Made by a program: the position numbers and the translations under genes. The notes under the pieces are model-generated. The model saw only the letters and a list, made by a program, of their open reading frames with translations. It was not told the DNA's origin and ran no database searches. From NCBI RefSeq assembly GCF_007827815.1, contig NZ_VITH01000011.1, positions 124,001 through 188,000 on the forward strand: DNA of 64,000 bases. Reading direction: 5' to 3'. Origin of the DNA: Azospirillum brasilense (GTDB taxonomy: Bacteria; Pseudomonadota; Alphaproteobacteria; Azospirillales; Azospirillaceae). Positions 7,967 through 16,170 of this stretch are shown here, one piece after another. Positions within the stretch are counted from its first letter, which is position 1. Each line of letters starts with the position of its first letter.

Positions 7967-10108
7967 ATGCCGCGCCAAACGCCTCTTTCTGACATCCGGA
8001 ACATCGGCATCATCGCCCACGTCGATGCCGGCAAGACGACGACCACCGAGCGCATCCTGTACTACACCGGTCGTAAGCACACGATCATCGACGTGCACGA
8101 GACGAAGGACCTGAAGTCCTCGACGACGACCGACTACATGGAGCAGGAGCAGAAGCGCGGCATCACGATTCAGTCGGCTGCCGTCTCGACCTTCTGGCGC
8201 GGCAAGAAGATCAACGTCATCGACACCCCGGGCCACGTGGACTTCACCATCGAGGTGAACCGCTCGCTCCGCGTGCTCGACGGCGCGGTCGTCGTGTTCG
8301 ACGGCGTGGCCGGCGTGGAGCCGCAGTCCGAGACCAACTGGCGCCTCGCGGACAACTACAACGTCCCGCGCATCTGCTACGTCAACAAGATGGATCGTTC
8401 GGGTGCGAACTTCCAGCGTTGCGTCGGCATGATCAAGAGCCGCCTGAACGCCCGCCCGGTCTGCATCCAGGTTCCGCTGGGCTCGGAAGACAACTTCCGC
8501 GGCATGGTCGACCTGATCGAGATGAAGGCGTACGTCTGGTTCTCGGACGACAAGGACGCCAAGTGGGAAATCTGGGACATCACCGACGATCTGGCGAGCA
8601 AGCTCAACCTGACCGTCAAGGAAGACCTGGACAACATCGCCAGCATCCCGGCCCTGCGCGCCGAGCTGGTCGACACCGCGCTCGAGATGGACGACGCGGC
8701 GATGGAAGCCTACCTGGAGTCGGGTGAGGAGCCGTCGGCCGACGTGCTGCGCACCTGCCTGCGCAAGGGCACCATCACCAGCACCTTCACCCCGGTTCTC
8801 TGCGGCTCGTCCTACAAGAACAAGGGCGTCTGCCAGGTTCTGGACGCGGTCGTCGACCTGCTGCCGGCCCCGACCGACGTCGAGGCCATCAAGACGGTGG
8901 ACGAGGACGGCAACCCGAACGGTGAGCGTCTCAGCTCCGACGACGCGCCCTTCGCGGCGCTGGCCTTCAAGGTGCTGAACGACACCTACGGCTCGCTGAC
9001 CTTCGTGCGCGTCTACTCGGGCGTTCTGACCAAGGGCATGTCGGTCCTGAACACGACCCGCGGCAAGCGCGAGAAGATCGGCCGTATGGTCGAGATGTTC
9101 GCCGCCCAGGCCAACCCGATCGAGGAAGCCCGCGCCGGCGACATCATCGCGCTCGTCTCCCTGCAGGAGACGGACACCGGTGACACGCTCTGCGACGCCG
9201 CCCACCCGGTGATCCTGGAGCGCATGCGCTTCCCCGACCCCGTCATCAGCGTCTCGGTCGAGCCGAAGACCAAGGGCGAGCAGGAGAAGTTCTCCATCGC
9301 GCTCGGCAAGATGGTTCGTGCGGACCCGTCGCTGCGTCTGGAGACCGACCGTGAAACCGGTCAGACCATCCTGCGCGGCATGGGCGAGCTGCACCTGGAA
9401 GTGACGCTGGACCGTCTGCGCACGGAGTTCGGCGTGGAAGGCAACATGGGCAAGCCCCAGGTCGCCTACCGCGAGACGATCACCAAGCCGGTCGAGTACA
9501 CCTACACCCACAAGAAGCAGACCGGCGGTTCGGGCCAGTTCGCTGAAGTCAAGATCGTCTTCGAGCCGCTGGAGCGTGGCGAGGGCTTCGTGTTCAAGGA
9601 CGAGACGGTCGGTGGCACGGTGCCGCGCGAATACGTCCCGTCGGTCGCCAAGGGCCTGGAAATGCAGAAGGAAGAGGGCGTGCTCGCCTCCTATCCGACT
9701 GTGGACTTCCGCGCCCGCCTGGTGGATGGCAAGTACCACGACGTCGACTCGAACGCCCTGACGTTCGAAATCGCCGCCAAGGCCTGCTTCCGTGAGGCCC
9801 TCAAGCAGGCCGGTCCGATCCTGCTCGAGCCGGTCATGAAGGTTGAGGTCGTCACCCCGGACGATTACCTGGGCGACGTCATCGGCGACGTGAACCGCCG
9901 CCGCGGCACGGTGCTGGGCCAGCTTGAGCGTGGCACCAACATCGCCGTGGAGGCTCATGTGCCGCTGAACGAGATGTTCGGCTACATCGGCCAGCTCCGC
10001 GGCATGACCTCGGGCCGTGCGTCCTACTCGATGGAGTTCAGCCACTACGAGCCGGTGCCGCGCAACGTCACCGACGAGATCGTGGCGGGCCGCAGCAAGG
10101 CCGCCTGA
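7967..10108 (+). CDS. Elongation factor G paralogue (spdEFG1/mtEFG1-like)
   Basis: 713 aa, complete EF-G with all domains. GTPase motifs: AHVDAGKTT (P loop, about residue 17), DTPGHVDF, and NKMD. Domain IV shows THKKQTGGSGQF and GGTVPREYVPSV; domain V shows LNEMFGYIGQLRGMTSGRASYSMEF. The gene stands alone, not in a str operon with rpsL, rpsG and tuf, and the switch I region (TIIDVHETKDLKSSTTTDYM) is longer than in canonical FusA. RGITIQSAA and THKKQ(S/T)GG resemble mitochondrial EF-G1 and the spdEFG1 group. It therefore probably is a second EF-G, for translocation or a specialised role. The Shine-Dalgarno is weak. A strong terminator follows. Confidence 0.9.
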   Translation: MPRQTPLSDIRNIGIIAHVDAGKTTTTERILYYTGRKHTIIDVHETKDLKSSTTTDYMEQEQKRGITIQSAAVSTFWRGKKINVIDTPGHVDFTIEVNRSLRVLDGAVVVFDGVAGVEPQSETNWRLADNYNVPRICYVNKMDRSGANFQRCVGMIKSRLNARPVCIQVPLGSEDNFRGMVDLIEMKAYVWFSDDKDAKWEIWDITDDLASKLNLTVKEDLDNIASIPALRAELVDTALEMDDAAMEAYLESGEEPSADVLRTCLRKGTITSTFTPVLCGSSYKNKGVCQVLDAVVDLLPAPTDVEAIKTVDEDGNPNGERLSSDDAPFAALAFKVLNDTYGSLTFVRVYSGVLTKGMSVLNTTRGKREKIGRMVEMFAAQANPIEEARAGDIIALVSLQETDTGDTLCDAAHPVILERMRFPDPVISVSVEPKTKGEQEKFSIALGKMVRADPSLRLETDRETGQTILRGMGELHLEVTLDRLRTEFGVEGNMGKPQVAYRETITKPVEYTYTHKKQTGGSGQFAEVKIVFEPLERGEGFVFKDETVGGTVPREYVPSVAKGLEMQKEEGVLASYPTVDFRARLVDGKYHDVDSNALTFEIAAKACFREALKQAGPILLEPVMKVEVVTPDDYLGDVIGDVNRRRGTVLGQLERGTNIAVEAHVPLNEMFGYIGQLRGMTSGRASYSMEFSHYEPVPRNVTDEIVAGRSKAA

Positions 10109-10134
10109 TAACGGGCTGCTGCTTTCAGGGGAAG

Positions 10135-10165
10135 GGGCCGGCGAAGCGATTCGCCGGCCCTTTTT
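10135..10165 (+). terminator. Rho-independent terminator after the EF-G gene
   Basis: Stem 10135-10145 with 10150-10160 (11 bp, perfect, loop GCGA) followed by five T residues. It begins 26 nt after the stop codon. Confidence 0.93.
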
Positions 10166-10280
10166 CTTTGTCCGGCGGGAACTTTGCCGGCTCCACCCCG
10201 GCCGGATGAGGGATTCTTCTTGCGGCGATACCACTTTCGGATCAGTGTTGCTGGTAAGTGACGCATCCCAGTTTTTGGGA

Positions 10281-10853
10281 ATGACCCAGCGAATCTTCTT
10301 GCCCGTGGCCTTCCTGGCCCTTCTGTTCCTCGGCGCTTCCGGCCCCGGTTCGCAGGCCTGGGCAGGGCAGGAGGATGCGCGACTCGGCGGCTTGTTCCAG
10401 GACCTGCAGACCGCCGGCGACGCGGTCGCGGCGGAGGCGGTCGAGGACCGCATCTGGGACGTCTGGCTGGAACACCCCAGCGACGATCTCATCGTGCTGA
10501 TGCACCACGGCGTGCAGAGCCTGAACGCCGACCGCTACGGCGAGGCGCTGGCGGCCTTCGACCAGGTGGTCGCCGCCGACCCGACCTACGCCGAGGGCTG
10601 GAACAAGCGGGCCAACGCCGAATACATGCTGGGGGATTACGACGCCGCGGTGCGCGACATCCGCCGGGTGCTGGCGCTGGAGCCGCGGCATTTCGGGGCG
10701 CTGGCCGGGCTGGGCCTCGTCTACCTCGCCATCGATCAGCCGGCGGGCGCGTTGCGCGCCTTCGACGCGGCGCTGGCCATCAACCCGCACCTCGACCGGG
10801 TCCGCCAGCAGGCCGCGACCATCCGCCTGCGCACGGCCGGTTCGGCGCTGTGA
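10281..10853 (+). CDS. Secreted TPR-repeat protein
   Basis: 190 aa from ATG 10281, chosen because it opens a signal peptide (MTQRIFLPVAFLALLFLG, cleavage near AWAGQ); upstream in-frame starts run back into the EF-G terminator. The mature part has about three tetratricopeptide units: GVQSLNADRYGEALAAFDQVVAADP, then NAEYMLGDYDAAVRDIRRVLALEP, then LVYLAIDQPAGALRAFDAALAINP (each shown here as parts). TPR proteins of this kind act as periplasmic scaffolds. It precedes the degP-type gene by 122 nt in the same direction. Confidence 0.82.
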   Translation: MTQRIFLPVAFLALLFLGASGPGSQAWAGQEDARLGGLFQDLQTAGDAVAAEAVEDRIWDVWLEHPSDDLIVLMHHGVQSLNADRYGEALAAFDQVVAADPTYAEGWNKRANAEYMLGDYDAAVRDIRRVLALEPRHFGALAGLGLVYLAIDQPAGALRAFDAALAINPHLDRVRQQAATIRLRTAGSAL

Positions 10854-10975
10854 TCGAGACGCGGCTTAATATTCCCTCCCTGAAAAACTTTTAATCCGCC
10901 TGCAAGCCCCCCGTGACTCGGCGCCCGCTACTTTCAGGGCAACGAACAACGCATGCCAGTCACGGAGAGCAACCG

Positions 10976-12544
10976 ATGTCCACCCCCGCCAACGCCGGAC
11001 GCGCCCCGCGGTCGAGCCGGGTGCGGCGTACCATCGCCGCCGTCCTCCTCGGCACCACGGTGCTGACCGGTCCGTTCCTGATCGCCAACCAGTCCACCGC
11101 CGTGGCCGCCGAAAGCGCCCTGACGCAGAACATGCCGGGCAGCTTCGCCGATCTGGCCGCCAAGGTGTCGCCCGCCGTGGTGAACGTCTCCACCACCCAG
11201 CAGGCCAAGGCCGAGCGCGGCAACCCGCGCATGCCCGGCTTCCCGCCGGGGTCGCCCTTCGAGGAATTCTTCCGCCAGTTCCAGGACCAGTTCGGCCAAA
11301 ATGGCGGTCCGGGCGGTGGTCCGGGCGGCGACGACCAGTCCGAGGGTCCCTCCGAAGGCCAGCCGCGCGGCAAGGTCGGCTCGCTCGGCTCCGGCTTCAT
11401 CATCGACGCGGCCGGCTATGTGGTGACCAACAACCACGTCATCGACGGCGCCGACGAGATCAAGGTCACGCTCCAGGACGGGACGGAACTTCCCGCCACG
11501 CTGGTCGGGCGCGACGCCAAGACCGACATCGCCCTGCTGAAGGTGAAGTCCGACAAGGCGCTGCCCGCGCTGGACTGGGGCGACAGCGACGCCGCCCGCG
11601 TCGGCGACTGGGTGATGGCCGTCGGCAACCCCTTCGGGCTGGGCGGCACGGTGACCAAGGGCATCATCTCGGCCCGCGGGCGCGACATCCACAGCGGCCC
11701 CTACGACGACTACCTGCAGCTCGACGCCGCCATCAACCGCGGCAACTCGGGCGGCCCGACCTTTACCCTGGACGGCCGGGTGATCGGCATCAACACCGCG
11801 ATCTATTCGCCCAATGGCGGCTCGGTCGGCATCGGCTTCGCCATCCCGTCGAACATCGCCAAGCAGGTCGTTGCCCAGCTCAAGGAGAACGGCCATGTCG
11901 AGCGCGGCTGGCTGGGCGTGAAGATCCAGGAGATCTCGCCGGAGATCGCCGAGTCGGTCGGCCTGTCCCAGACCAAGGGCGCCCTGGTCGCCGAGGTGAC
12001 CCCGGACAGCCCCGCGGCCAAGGCCGGCGTGCGCCAGGGCGACGTGATCCTGGCCTATGGCGGCAAGCCGGTGAACACGCTGCGCGACCTGACCCGCCGT
12101 GTGGCCGACACCAAGGCCGGCGACACGGTGGACATGACCGTGGTCCGCAAGGGCAAGGAGACGACGCTCAGCGCCCACATCGCGCCGCTGCCCGCCGAAC
12201 AGCGCATGGCCGCCGCCGAGGGGACCGGGCCCGCCGCCGAGAGCGCGGTGGAGACCGTCAATGGGCTGAAGCTGGCCCCGCTGGATGGTGCCGCCCGCAG
12301 TCGCCTCGGGCTGGGCGAGGGCGTCAAGGGCGTGGTCGTCACCGCGGTTTCGCCGCAGGCCGGTGATCTGCCCGTCCGCCCGGGCGACGTGATCGTCAAG
12401 GTCGGCGACCACAGCGTGACCTCCCCCGCGGAGGTGACCAAGAGCCTGCACGAGGCCGAGAAGGATGGCCGCAAGGCGGTCCTGCTGCTGGTCAACCGCG
12501 GTGGCAATGAGAGTTTCGTCCCGCTGAAGCTCGTCAAGGCGTGA
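10976..12544 (+). CDS. degP: DegP/HtrA family periplasmic serine protease
   Basis: 522 aa. ATG 10976 has a GGAGAG Shine-Dalgarno; an in-frame GTG at 10913 is less likely. An Arg-rich N terminus with a hydrophobic segment (residues about 20-45) is a signal peptide or anchor. The protease domain has the triad H154 (NNHVID), D184 (KTDIALL) and S258 (GNSGGP), and a Gly/Gln/Pro-rich loop before it. Two PDZ domains follow: one around residues 300-390, one around 430-515. DegP-type proteins degrade or chaperone misfolded envelope proteins. The next two genes, in the same direction, are a two-component pair, so envelope-stress control is likely. Confidence 0.93.
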   Translation: MSTPANAGRAPRSSRVRRTIAAVLLGTTVLTGPFLIANQSTAVAAESALTQNMPGSFADLAAKVSPAVVNVSTTQQAKAERGNPRMPGFPPGSPFEEFFRQFQDQFGQNGGPGGGPGGDDQSEGPSEGQPRGKVGSLGSGFIIDAAGYVVTNNHVIDGADEIKVTLQDGTELPATLVGRDAKTDIALLKVKSDKALPALDWGDSDAARVGDWVMAVGNPFGLGGTVTKGIISARGRDIHSGPYDDYLQLDAAINRGNSGGPTFTLDGRVIGINTAIYSPNGGSVGIGFAIPSNIAKQVVAQLKENGHVERGWLGVKIQEISPEIAESVGLSQTKGALVAEVTPDSPAAKAGVRQGDVILAYGGKPVNTLRDLTRRVADTKAGDTVDMTVVRKGKETTLSAHIAPLPAEQRMAAAEGTGPAAESAVETVNGLKLAPLDGAARSRLGLGEGVKGVVVTAVSPQAGDLPVRPGDVIVKVGDHSVTSPAEVTKSLHEAEKDGRKAVLLLVNRGGNESFVPLKLVKA

Positions 12545-12716
12545 CGCAGGGTAACACCGGCGATCCTCCCGTCTCCGGTGTGATGGGGTGGAGGATGTCC
12601 GTGGTGCGAACCCCCGCCGCGCGGACGTCCTCCCCCTTCGTGTCGTTTGGCCCTCTCCCCTCCCCGGAGGGGCGGGGGCATTCACCTTTGGACTCGCGGA
12701 AGGATGCGGTAGACTC

Positions 12717-13400
12717 ATGCTCATGAAAGTCCTCGTCATCGAAGACGACCAGCAGGCCGCCTCCTACTTGGCCAAGGGGCTGAAAGAGGCCGGGCATGTC
12801 GTGGACGCCGCCAACGACGGCAAGGAGGGGCTGTTCCTGGCCGGCTCCGAGCATTACGACGTCATGATCGTGGACCGCATGCTGCCGGGCCGCGACGGGC
12901 TGTCGCTGGTCGAGATCCTGCGCGCCACCGGCAACGACACGCCGGTGCTGTTCCTGTCCGCGCTGGGCAGCGTCGACGACCGGGTGAAGGGGCTGAAGGC
13001 CGGTGGCGACGACTACCTGACCAAGCCCTTCGCCTTCTCCGAGCTGCTCGCCCGGATCGAGGTGCTGGTGCGCCGCCGCAGCGCCGCCCAGCCGCAGACC
13101 CGTCTGGCGGTCGCCGACCTGGAACTGGACCTGCTGTCGCGCACCGTCCGGCGGGCCGGCAAGTCCATCGACCTGCTGCCGCGGGAATTCGCCCTGCTGG
13201 AGTATCTGATGCGCAACGCCGGCAGCGTGGTGACCCGCACCATGATGCTGGAGAATGTGTGGGACTATCACTTCGACCCGCAGACCAACGTCATCGATGT
13301 GCACATCGCCCGCCTGCGCCAGAAGATCGACAAGGATTTCCCGACGCCGCTGATCCACACGGTGCGCGGCGCCGGCTACAGCCTGCGGGCGCCGCAATGA
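12717..13400 (+). CDS. OmpR-family response regulator
   Basis: 227 aa. The start is ATG 12717 (MLMK...), 12 nt after GGAAGG; ATG 12723 is the alternative. The receiver domain has the acidic pair E9/D10-D11, phospho-acceptor D53 in MIVDRMLPG and K103 in LTKPF. The C-terminal winged helix (residues about 130-225) ends with the typical VRGAGYSL. It probably binds promoters of envelope genes once phosphorylated by the kinase encoded 34 nt downstream. The 172-nt gap before it contains a short GC-rich palindrome at 12657-12672 that resembles part of the family B repeat. Confidence 0.93.
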   Translation: MLMKVLVIEDDQQAASYLAKGLKEAGHVVDAANDGKEGLFLAGSEHYDVMIVDRMLPGRDGLSLVEILRATGNDTPVLFLSALGSVDDRVKGLKAGGDDYLTKPFAFSELLARIEVLVRRRSAAQPQTRLAVADLELDLLSRTVRRAGKSIDLLPREFALLEYLMRNAGSVVTRTMMLENVWDYHFDPQTNVIDVHIARLRQKIDKDFPTPLIHTVRGAGYSLRAPQ

Positions 13401-13434
13401 TGATGGCGGCGGCTATGGTGGCGGACCGGGACGC

Positions 13435-14832
13435 GTGAAGGCGGTTCTTCCCACCCTGCGGCTTCTGCGCACCACGCCGTTCCGGCTGGCCCTGCTGTAT
13501 CTCGGCCTCTTCGTCATTTCGGTCGGGGTGATCCTGGCCGTCGTCTACCGCTCCACCGCGGGCTTCCTGGAGGAGGAGATCGGCGCCACCATCGCGCTGG
13601 AGGTTGCCGGGCTTCAGGACCAGTACCGCAGCGCCGGCCTGCGCGGGCTGGTCGATTCCGTGCGCGAGCGCAGCGGCTATTCGCACACCAACTCCATCTA
13701 CCTGCTGACCACGCCGGGCGGCGTCATCCTGGCCGGCAACCTGTCGGGCTGGCCCGACGCCACGGCGGGGCCGGGCGGCTGGACCCATTTCAAGATTTCC
13801 GACTATGGCGGGGTGAACAACCGGCCCTCCACCGCGATGGCGGTCAGCTTCATCCTGCCCGGCCAGTTCCGCCTTCTGGTGGGCCGCGACATGAGCGAGC
13901 TGGACCAGCTCCGCGGCCGCATGGTCGTGTCGCTGCGCTGGGTCTTCCTGGTGACGGTGGTGTTGGGGCTGGGCGGCGGGCTGCTGCTGGCGCGCGGCGC
14001 CATGCACCGGATCGAGGCGATCAACCGCACCACCCACCGCATCATGGCCGGCGACCTGTCGGGCCGGGTGCCGCGCGGCGGCGGCGGCGACGAGATCGAC
14101 CGGCTGGCCGGCAACCTGAACGCCATGCTCGACCAGATCGAGCGGCTGATGACCGGCATGCGGCAGGTGACCGAGAGCGTGGCCCACGACCTGCGCACGC
14201 CGCTGTCGCGCCTCCGCGCCCGCGTCGAGCTGGCGCTGATCCGCGAGACCGACGACCCGGAGGTCTATCGCGCCGTGCTGCAGGACACGATCCTTGAGGC
14301 CGACCGGCTGCTCGCCACCTTCACCGCGCTGCTGTCCATCGCCGAGGCCGAGTCCGGCGCCAACCGCAAGGGACTGGAGCCGGTGCGGCTGGCCGACGTG
14401 GTGCGGCTGGCCGCCGACCTCTACGAACCGGTGGCGGAGGAGACGGGGCTGACGCTGGTCACCGACATCCGGGCCGAGCCGACCGTGCGTGGGAACGAGC
14501 AGCTGTTGGCGCAGGCGGTCTCGAACCTGCTGGACAACGCCATCAAATACACGCCGGAGGGCGGGCGCATCACTCTGCTGCTGGAAGGCGTCGGGCCGGG
14601 GCAGTCCGCCCGCATCACCGTGGCGGACAACGGTCCCGGTATCCCCGCCGACATGCGCGAGAAGGTGCTGGAGCGCTTCGTCCGGCTGGACGCCGCGCGG
14701 GCCTCGCCGGGAAACGGGCTGGGCCTCAGTCTCGTGGAGGCGGTGGCGCGGCTGCACGACGCGTCACTGCGGCTGGAGGACAACGAACCGGGCCTGAAGG
14801 TCGGCATCGTCTTCCCGCCGGACGCCGGCTGA
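13435..14832 (+). CDS. Membrane sensor histidine kinase
   Basis: 465 aa from GTG 13435; ATG triplets near 13397-13415 are in other frames. Two membrane helices (about residues 15-38 and 165-185) flank a periplasmic sensor of about 125 residues. A HAMP linker follows, then HisKA with H251 in SVAHDLRTPLSR, then a HATPase with NLLDNAIKY (N box), ADNGPGIP (G1) and GNGLGLSLV (G2). It is the partner of the regulator at 12717-13400. The signal sensed is not evident; the degP neighbour suggests misfolded envelope protein or cell-wall stress. Confidence 0.93.
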   Translation: MKAVLPTLRLLRTTPFRLALLYLGLFVISVGVILAVVYRSTAGFLEEEIGATIALEVAGLQDQYRSAGLRGLVDSVRERSGYSHTNSIYLLTTPGGVILAGNLSGWPDATAGPGGWTHFKISDYGGVNNRPSTAMAVSFILPGQFRLLVGRDMSELDQLRGRMVVSLRWVFLVTVVLGLGGGLLLARGAMHRIEAINRTTHRIMAGDLSGRVPRGGGGDEIDRLAGNLNAMLDQIERLMTGMRQVTESVAHDLRTPLSRLRARVELALIRETDDPEVYRAVLQDTILEADRLLATFTALLSIAEAESGANRKGLEPVRLADVVRLAADLYEPVAEETGLTLVTDIRAEPTVRGNEQLLAQAVSNLLDNAIKYTPEGGRITLLLEGVGPGQSARITVADNGPGIPADMREKVLERFVRLDAARASPGNGLGLSLVEAVARLHDASLRLEDNEPGLKVGIVFPPDAG

Positions 14833-14867
14833 CACCGCCGACAGGGGCGCGCCCCCCACAAGAAAAG

Positions 14868-14892
14868 AGCCCGCCGTTTCCGGCGGGCTTTT
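14868..14892 (+). terminator. Rho-independent terminator after the two-component pair
   Basis: A 9-bp GC stem (14868-14876 with 14881-14889), loop TTTC, followed by TTT, flanked upstream by an A run. It starts 35 nt after the kinase stop. Confidence 0.88.
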
Positions 14893-15075
14893 GAGGTGAC
14901 ATCAGCGAGAATGACTCCTTGGCGTCAGACATGATATGGGGCGCCAACCGTCCGGGCGCATTCGGATAAGTGTATTAGCACGAAGGTGCTAGAGGGTTGG
15001 CGGTGCAACAGTTTCCTGCGGGCGGCGTTTGTCCATCGGACCGGCATGCCGGTGGCAACACGGCGGGAAGAGACG

Positions 15076-16152
15076 ATGGACGCGACCAGACAGGTTCCCC
15101 TTCAGGCCTCGGTGCAGGCGGGGGAGCCGGCAACCGCCGGGCGGAACACCGCGACCGAACTGAAGCTGTTCACCTGGAAGATGCTGATCGCCGCCGGGGT
15201 GCTGGGGACGCTGTTCCTGGCCTGGCAGGTGGCCGACGCGCTGCTTCTGGTCTTCGCCGGCGTGCTGCTGGCGATCCTGTTCCAGCGCGTCGCCGGGCTG
15301 GTGCGGCGCTTCACCGGGCTGCCGCAGGGCTGGGCGCTCGGCGTCGTCCTTCTGCTGCTGGCGGTGCTGCTGATCGGTGGCGGCGTGCTGATGGGCCAGT
15401 CGGTGGTCAGCCAGTTCGACCAGCTCTCCAAACAGATTTCCGGCGCGGTTCAGCAGCTTCCCGGTTCGCTGCGCGACCAGATCGCGCAGCAGGGGCAGGA
15501 CGCCTCCTCCTGGCTGAACCGGCTGCAGACGGTCGCCTCCAGCGTGATGTTCTTCCTGGGCGATCTGGTGGTGGTGATGTTCACGGCCATCTACCTCGCG
15601 GCCTCGCCCGGCGTCTACCAGCGCGGCGTCATCCTGCTGGTGCCGCCGCGCGGCCATGAGCGGGCGCGGGAGGTGCTGGACGTGATGGGCGACTCGCTGT
15701 GGAAGTGGCTGATCGGTCAGCTTTCGGCCATGGCCATCGTCGGCGTTCTGACCACCGCGGGCCTGCTGCTGCTGGGCATCCCGAGCGCCCCGGCGCTGGG
15801 CCTGTTGGCAGCCCTCCTGGAGTTTGTGCCGCTGATCGGCCCGTTCCTGGCGGCGGTTCCGGCGATCCTCATCGCCTTCGCCCAATCACCGCAGGATGCG
15901 CTTTGGGTGGCGCTGCTCTACCTGGCGATCCAGCAGGTCGAGGGCAACGTCGTCATGCCGCTGATGCAGAAGAAGGTGGTCGACCTGCCCCCGGTCATCA
16001 CCATCGCGGCCATCGCGGCGGGGGGCGTGCTGTTCGGGCTGATGGGCATGTTCCTGGCCACGCCCTTCGCGGTGGTGATGCTGGTGCTGGTCAACATGCT
16101 CTACATCGAGGACAAGCTGGGCGAGGGGCGGCACTTCCCCAGCGAGGACTAG
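15076..16152 (+). CDS. AI-2E/PerM family permease
   Basis: 358 aa. ATG 15076 is preceded by GGGAAGAGA and was preferred to an in-frame ATG at 14986. There are about eight membrane helices: a pair near residues 35-80, one near 90-115, then a cytoplasmic or periplasmic loop with SQFDQLSKQISGAVQQLPG, and a C-terminal block of helices from about residue 155. The family motif region EFVPLIGPFLAAVPAI and EGNVVMPLMQKKVVDLPP is clear. Members include TqsA (AI-2 export) and Na+/H+ or lipid-related transporters, so the substrate is unknown. The upstream gap (14893-15075) holds a small 6-bp hairpin with a GAAG loop at 14976-14991. Confidence 0.9.
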   Translation: MDATRQVPLQASVQAGEPATAGRNTATELKLFTWKMLIAAGVLGTLFLAWQVADALLLVFAGVLLAILFQRVAGLVRRFTGLPQGWALGVVLLLLAVLLIGGGVLMGQSVVSQFDQLSKQISGAVQQLPGSLRDQIAQQGQDASSWLNRLQTVASSVMFFLGDLVVVMFTAIYLAASPGVYQRGVILLVPPRGHERAREVLDVMGDSLWKWLIGQLSAMAIVGVLTTAGLLLLGIPSAPALGLLAALLEFVPLIGPFLAAVPAILIAFAQSPQDALWVALLYLAIQQVEGNVVMPLMQKKVVDLPPVITIAAIAAGGVLFGLMGMFLATPFAVVMLVLVNMLYIEDKLGEGRHFPSED

Positions 16153-16170
16153 GCGTAGGCTGCCCGGACC

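Noticed and set aside
7946..10492. An 848-codon open frame antisense to the EF-G gene
   Set aside because: It is the reverse shadow of a GC-rich gene: composition is Arg/Gly/Ala/Val/Asp/His-rich, without domain motifs, and the sense frame is a clear EF-G.
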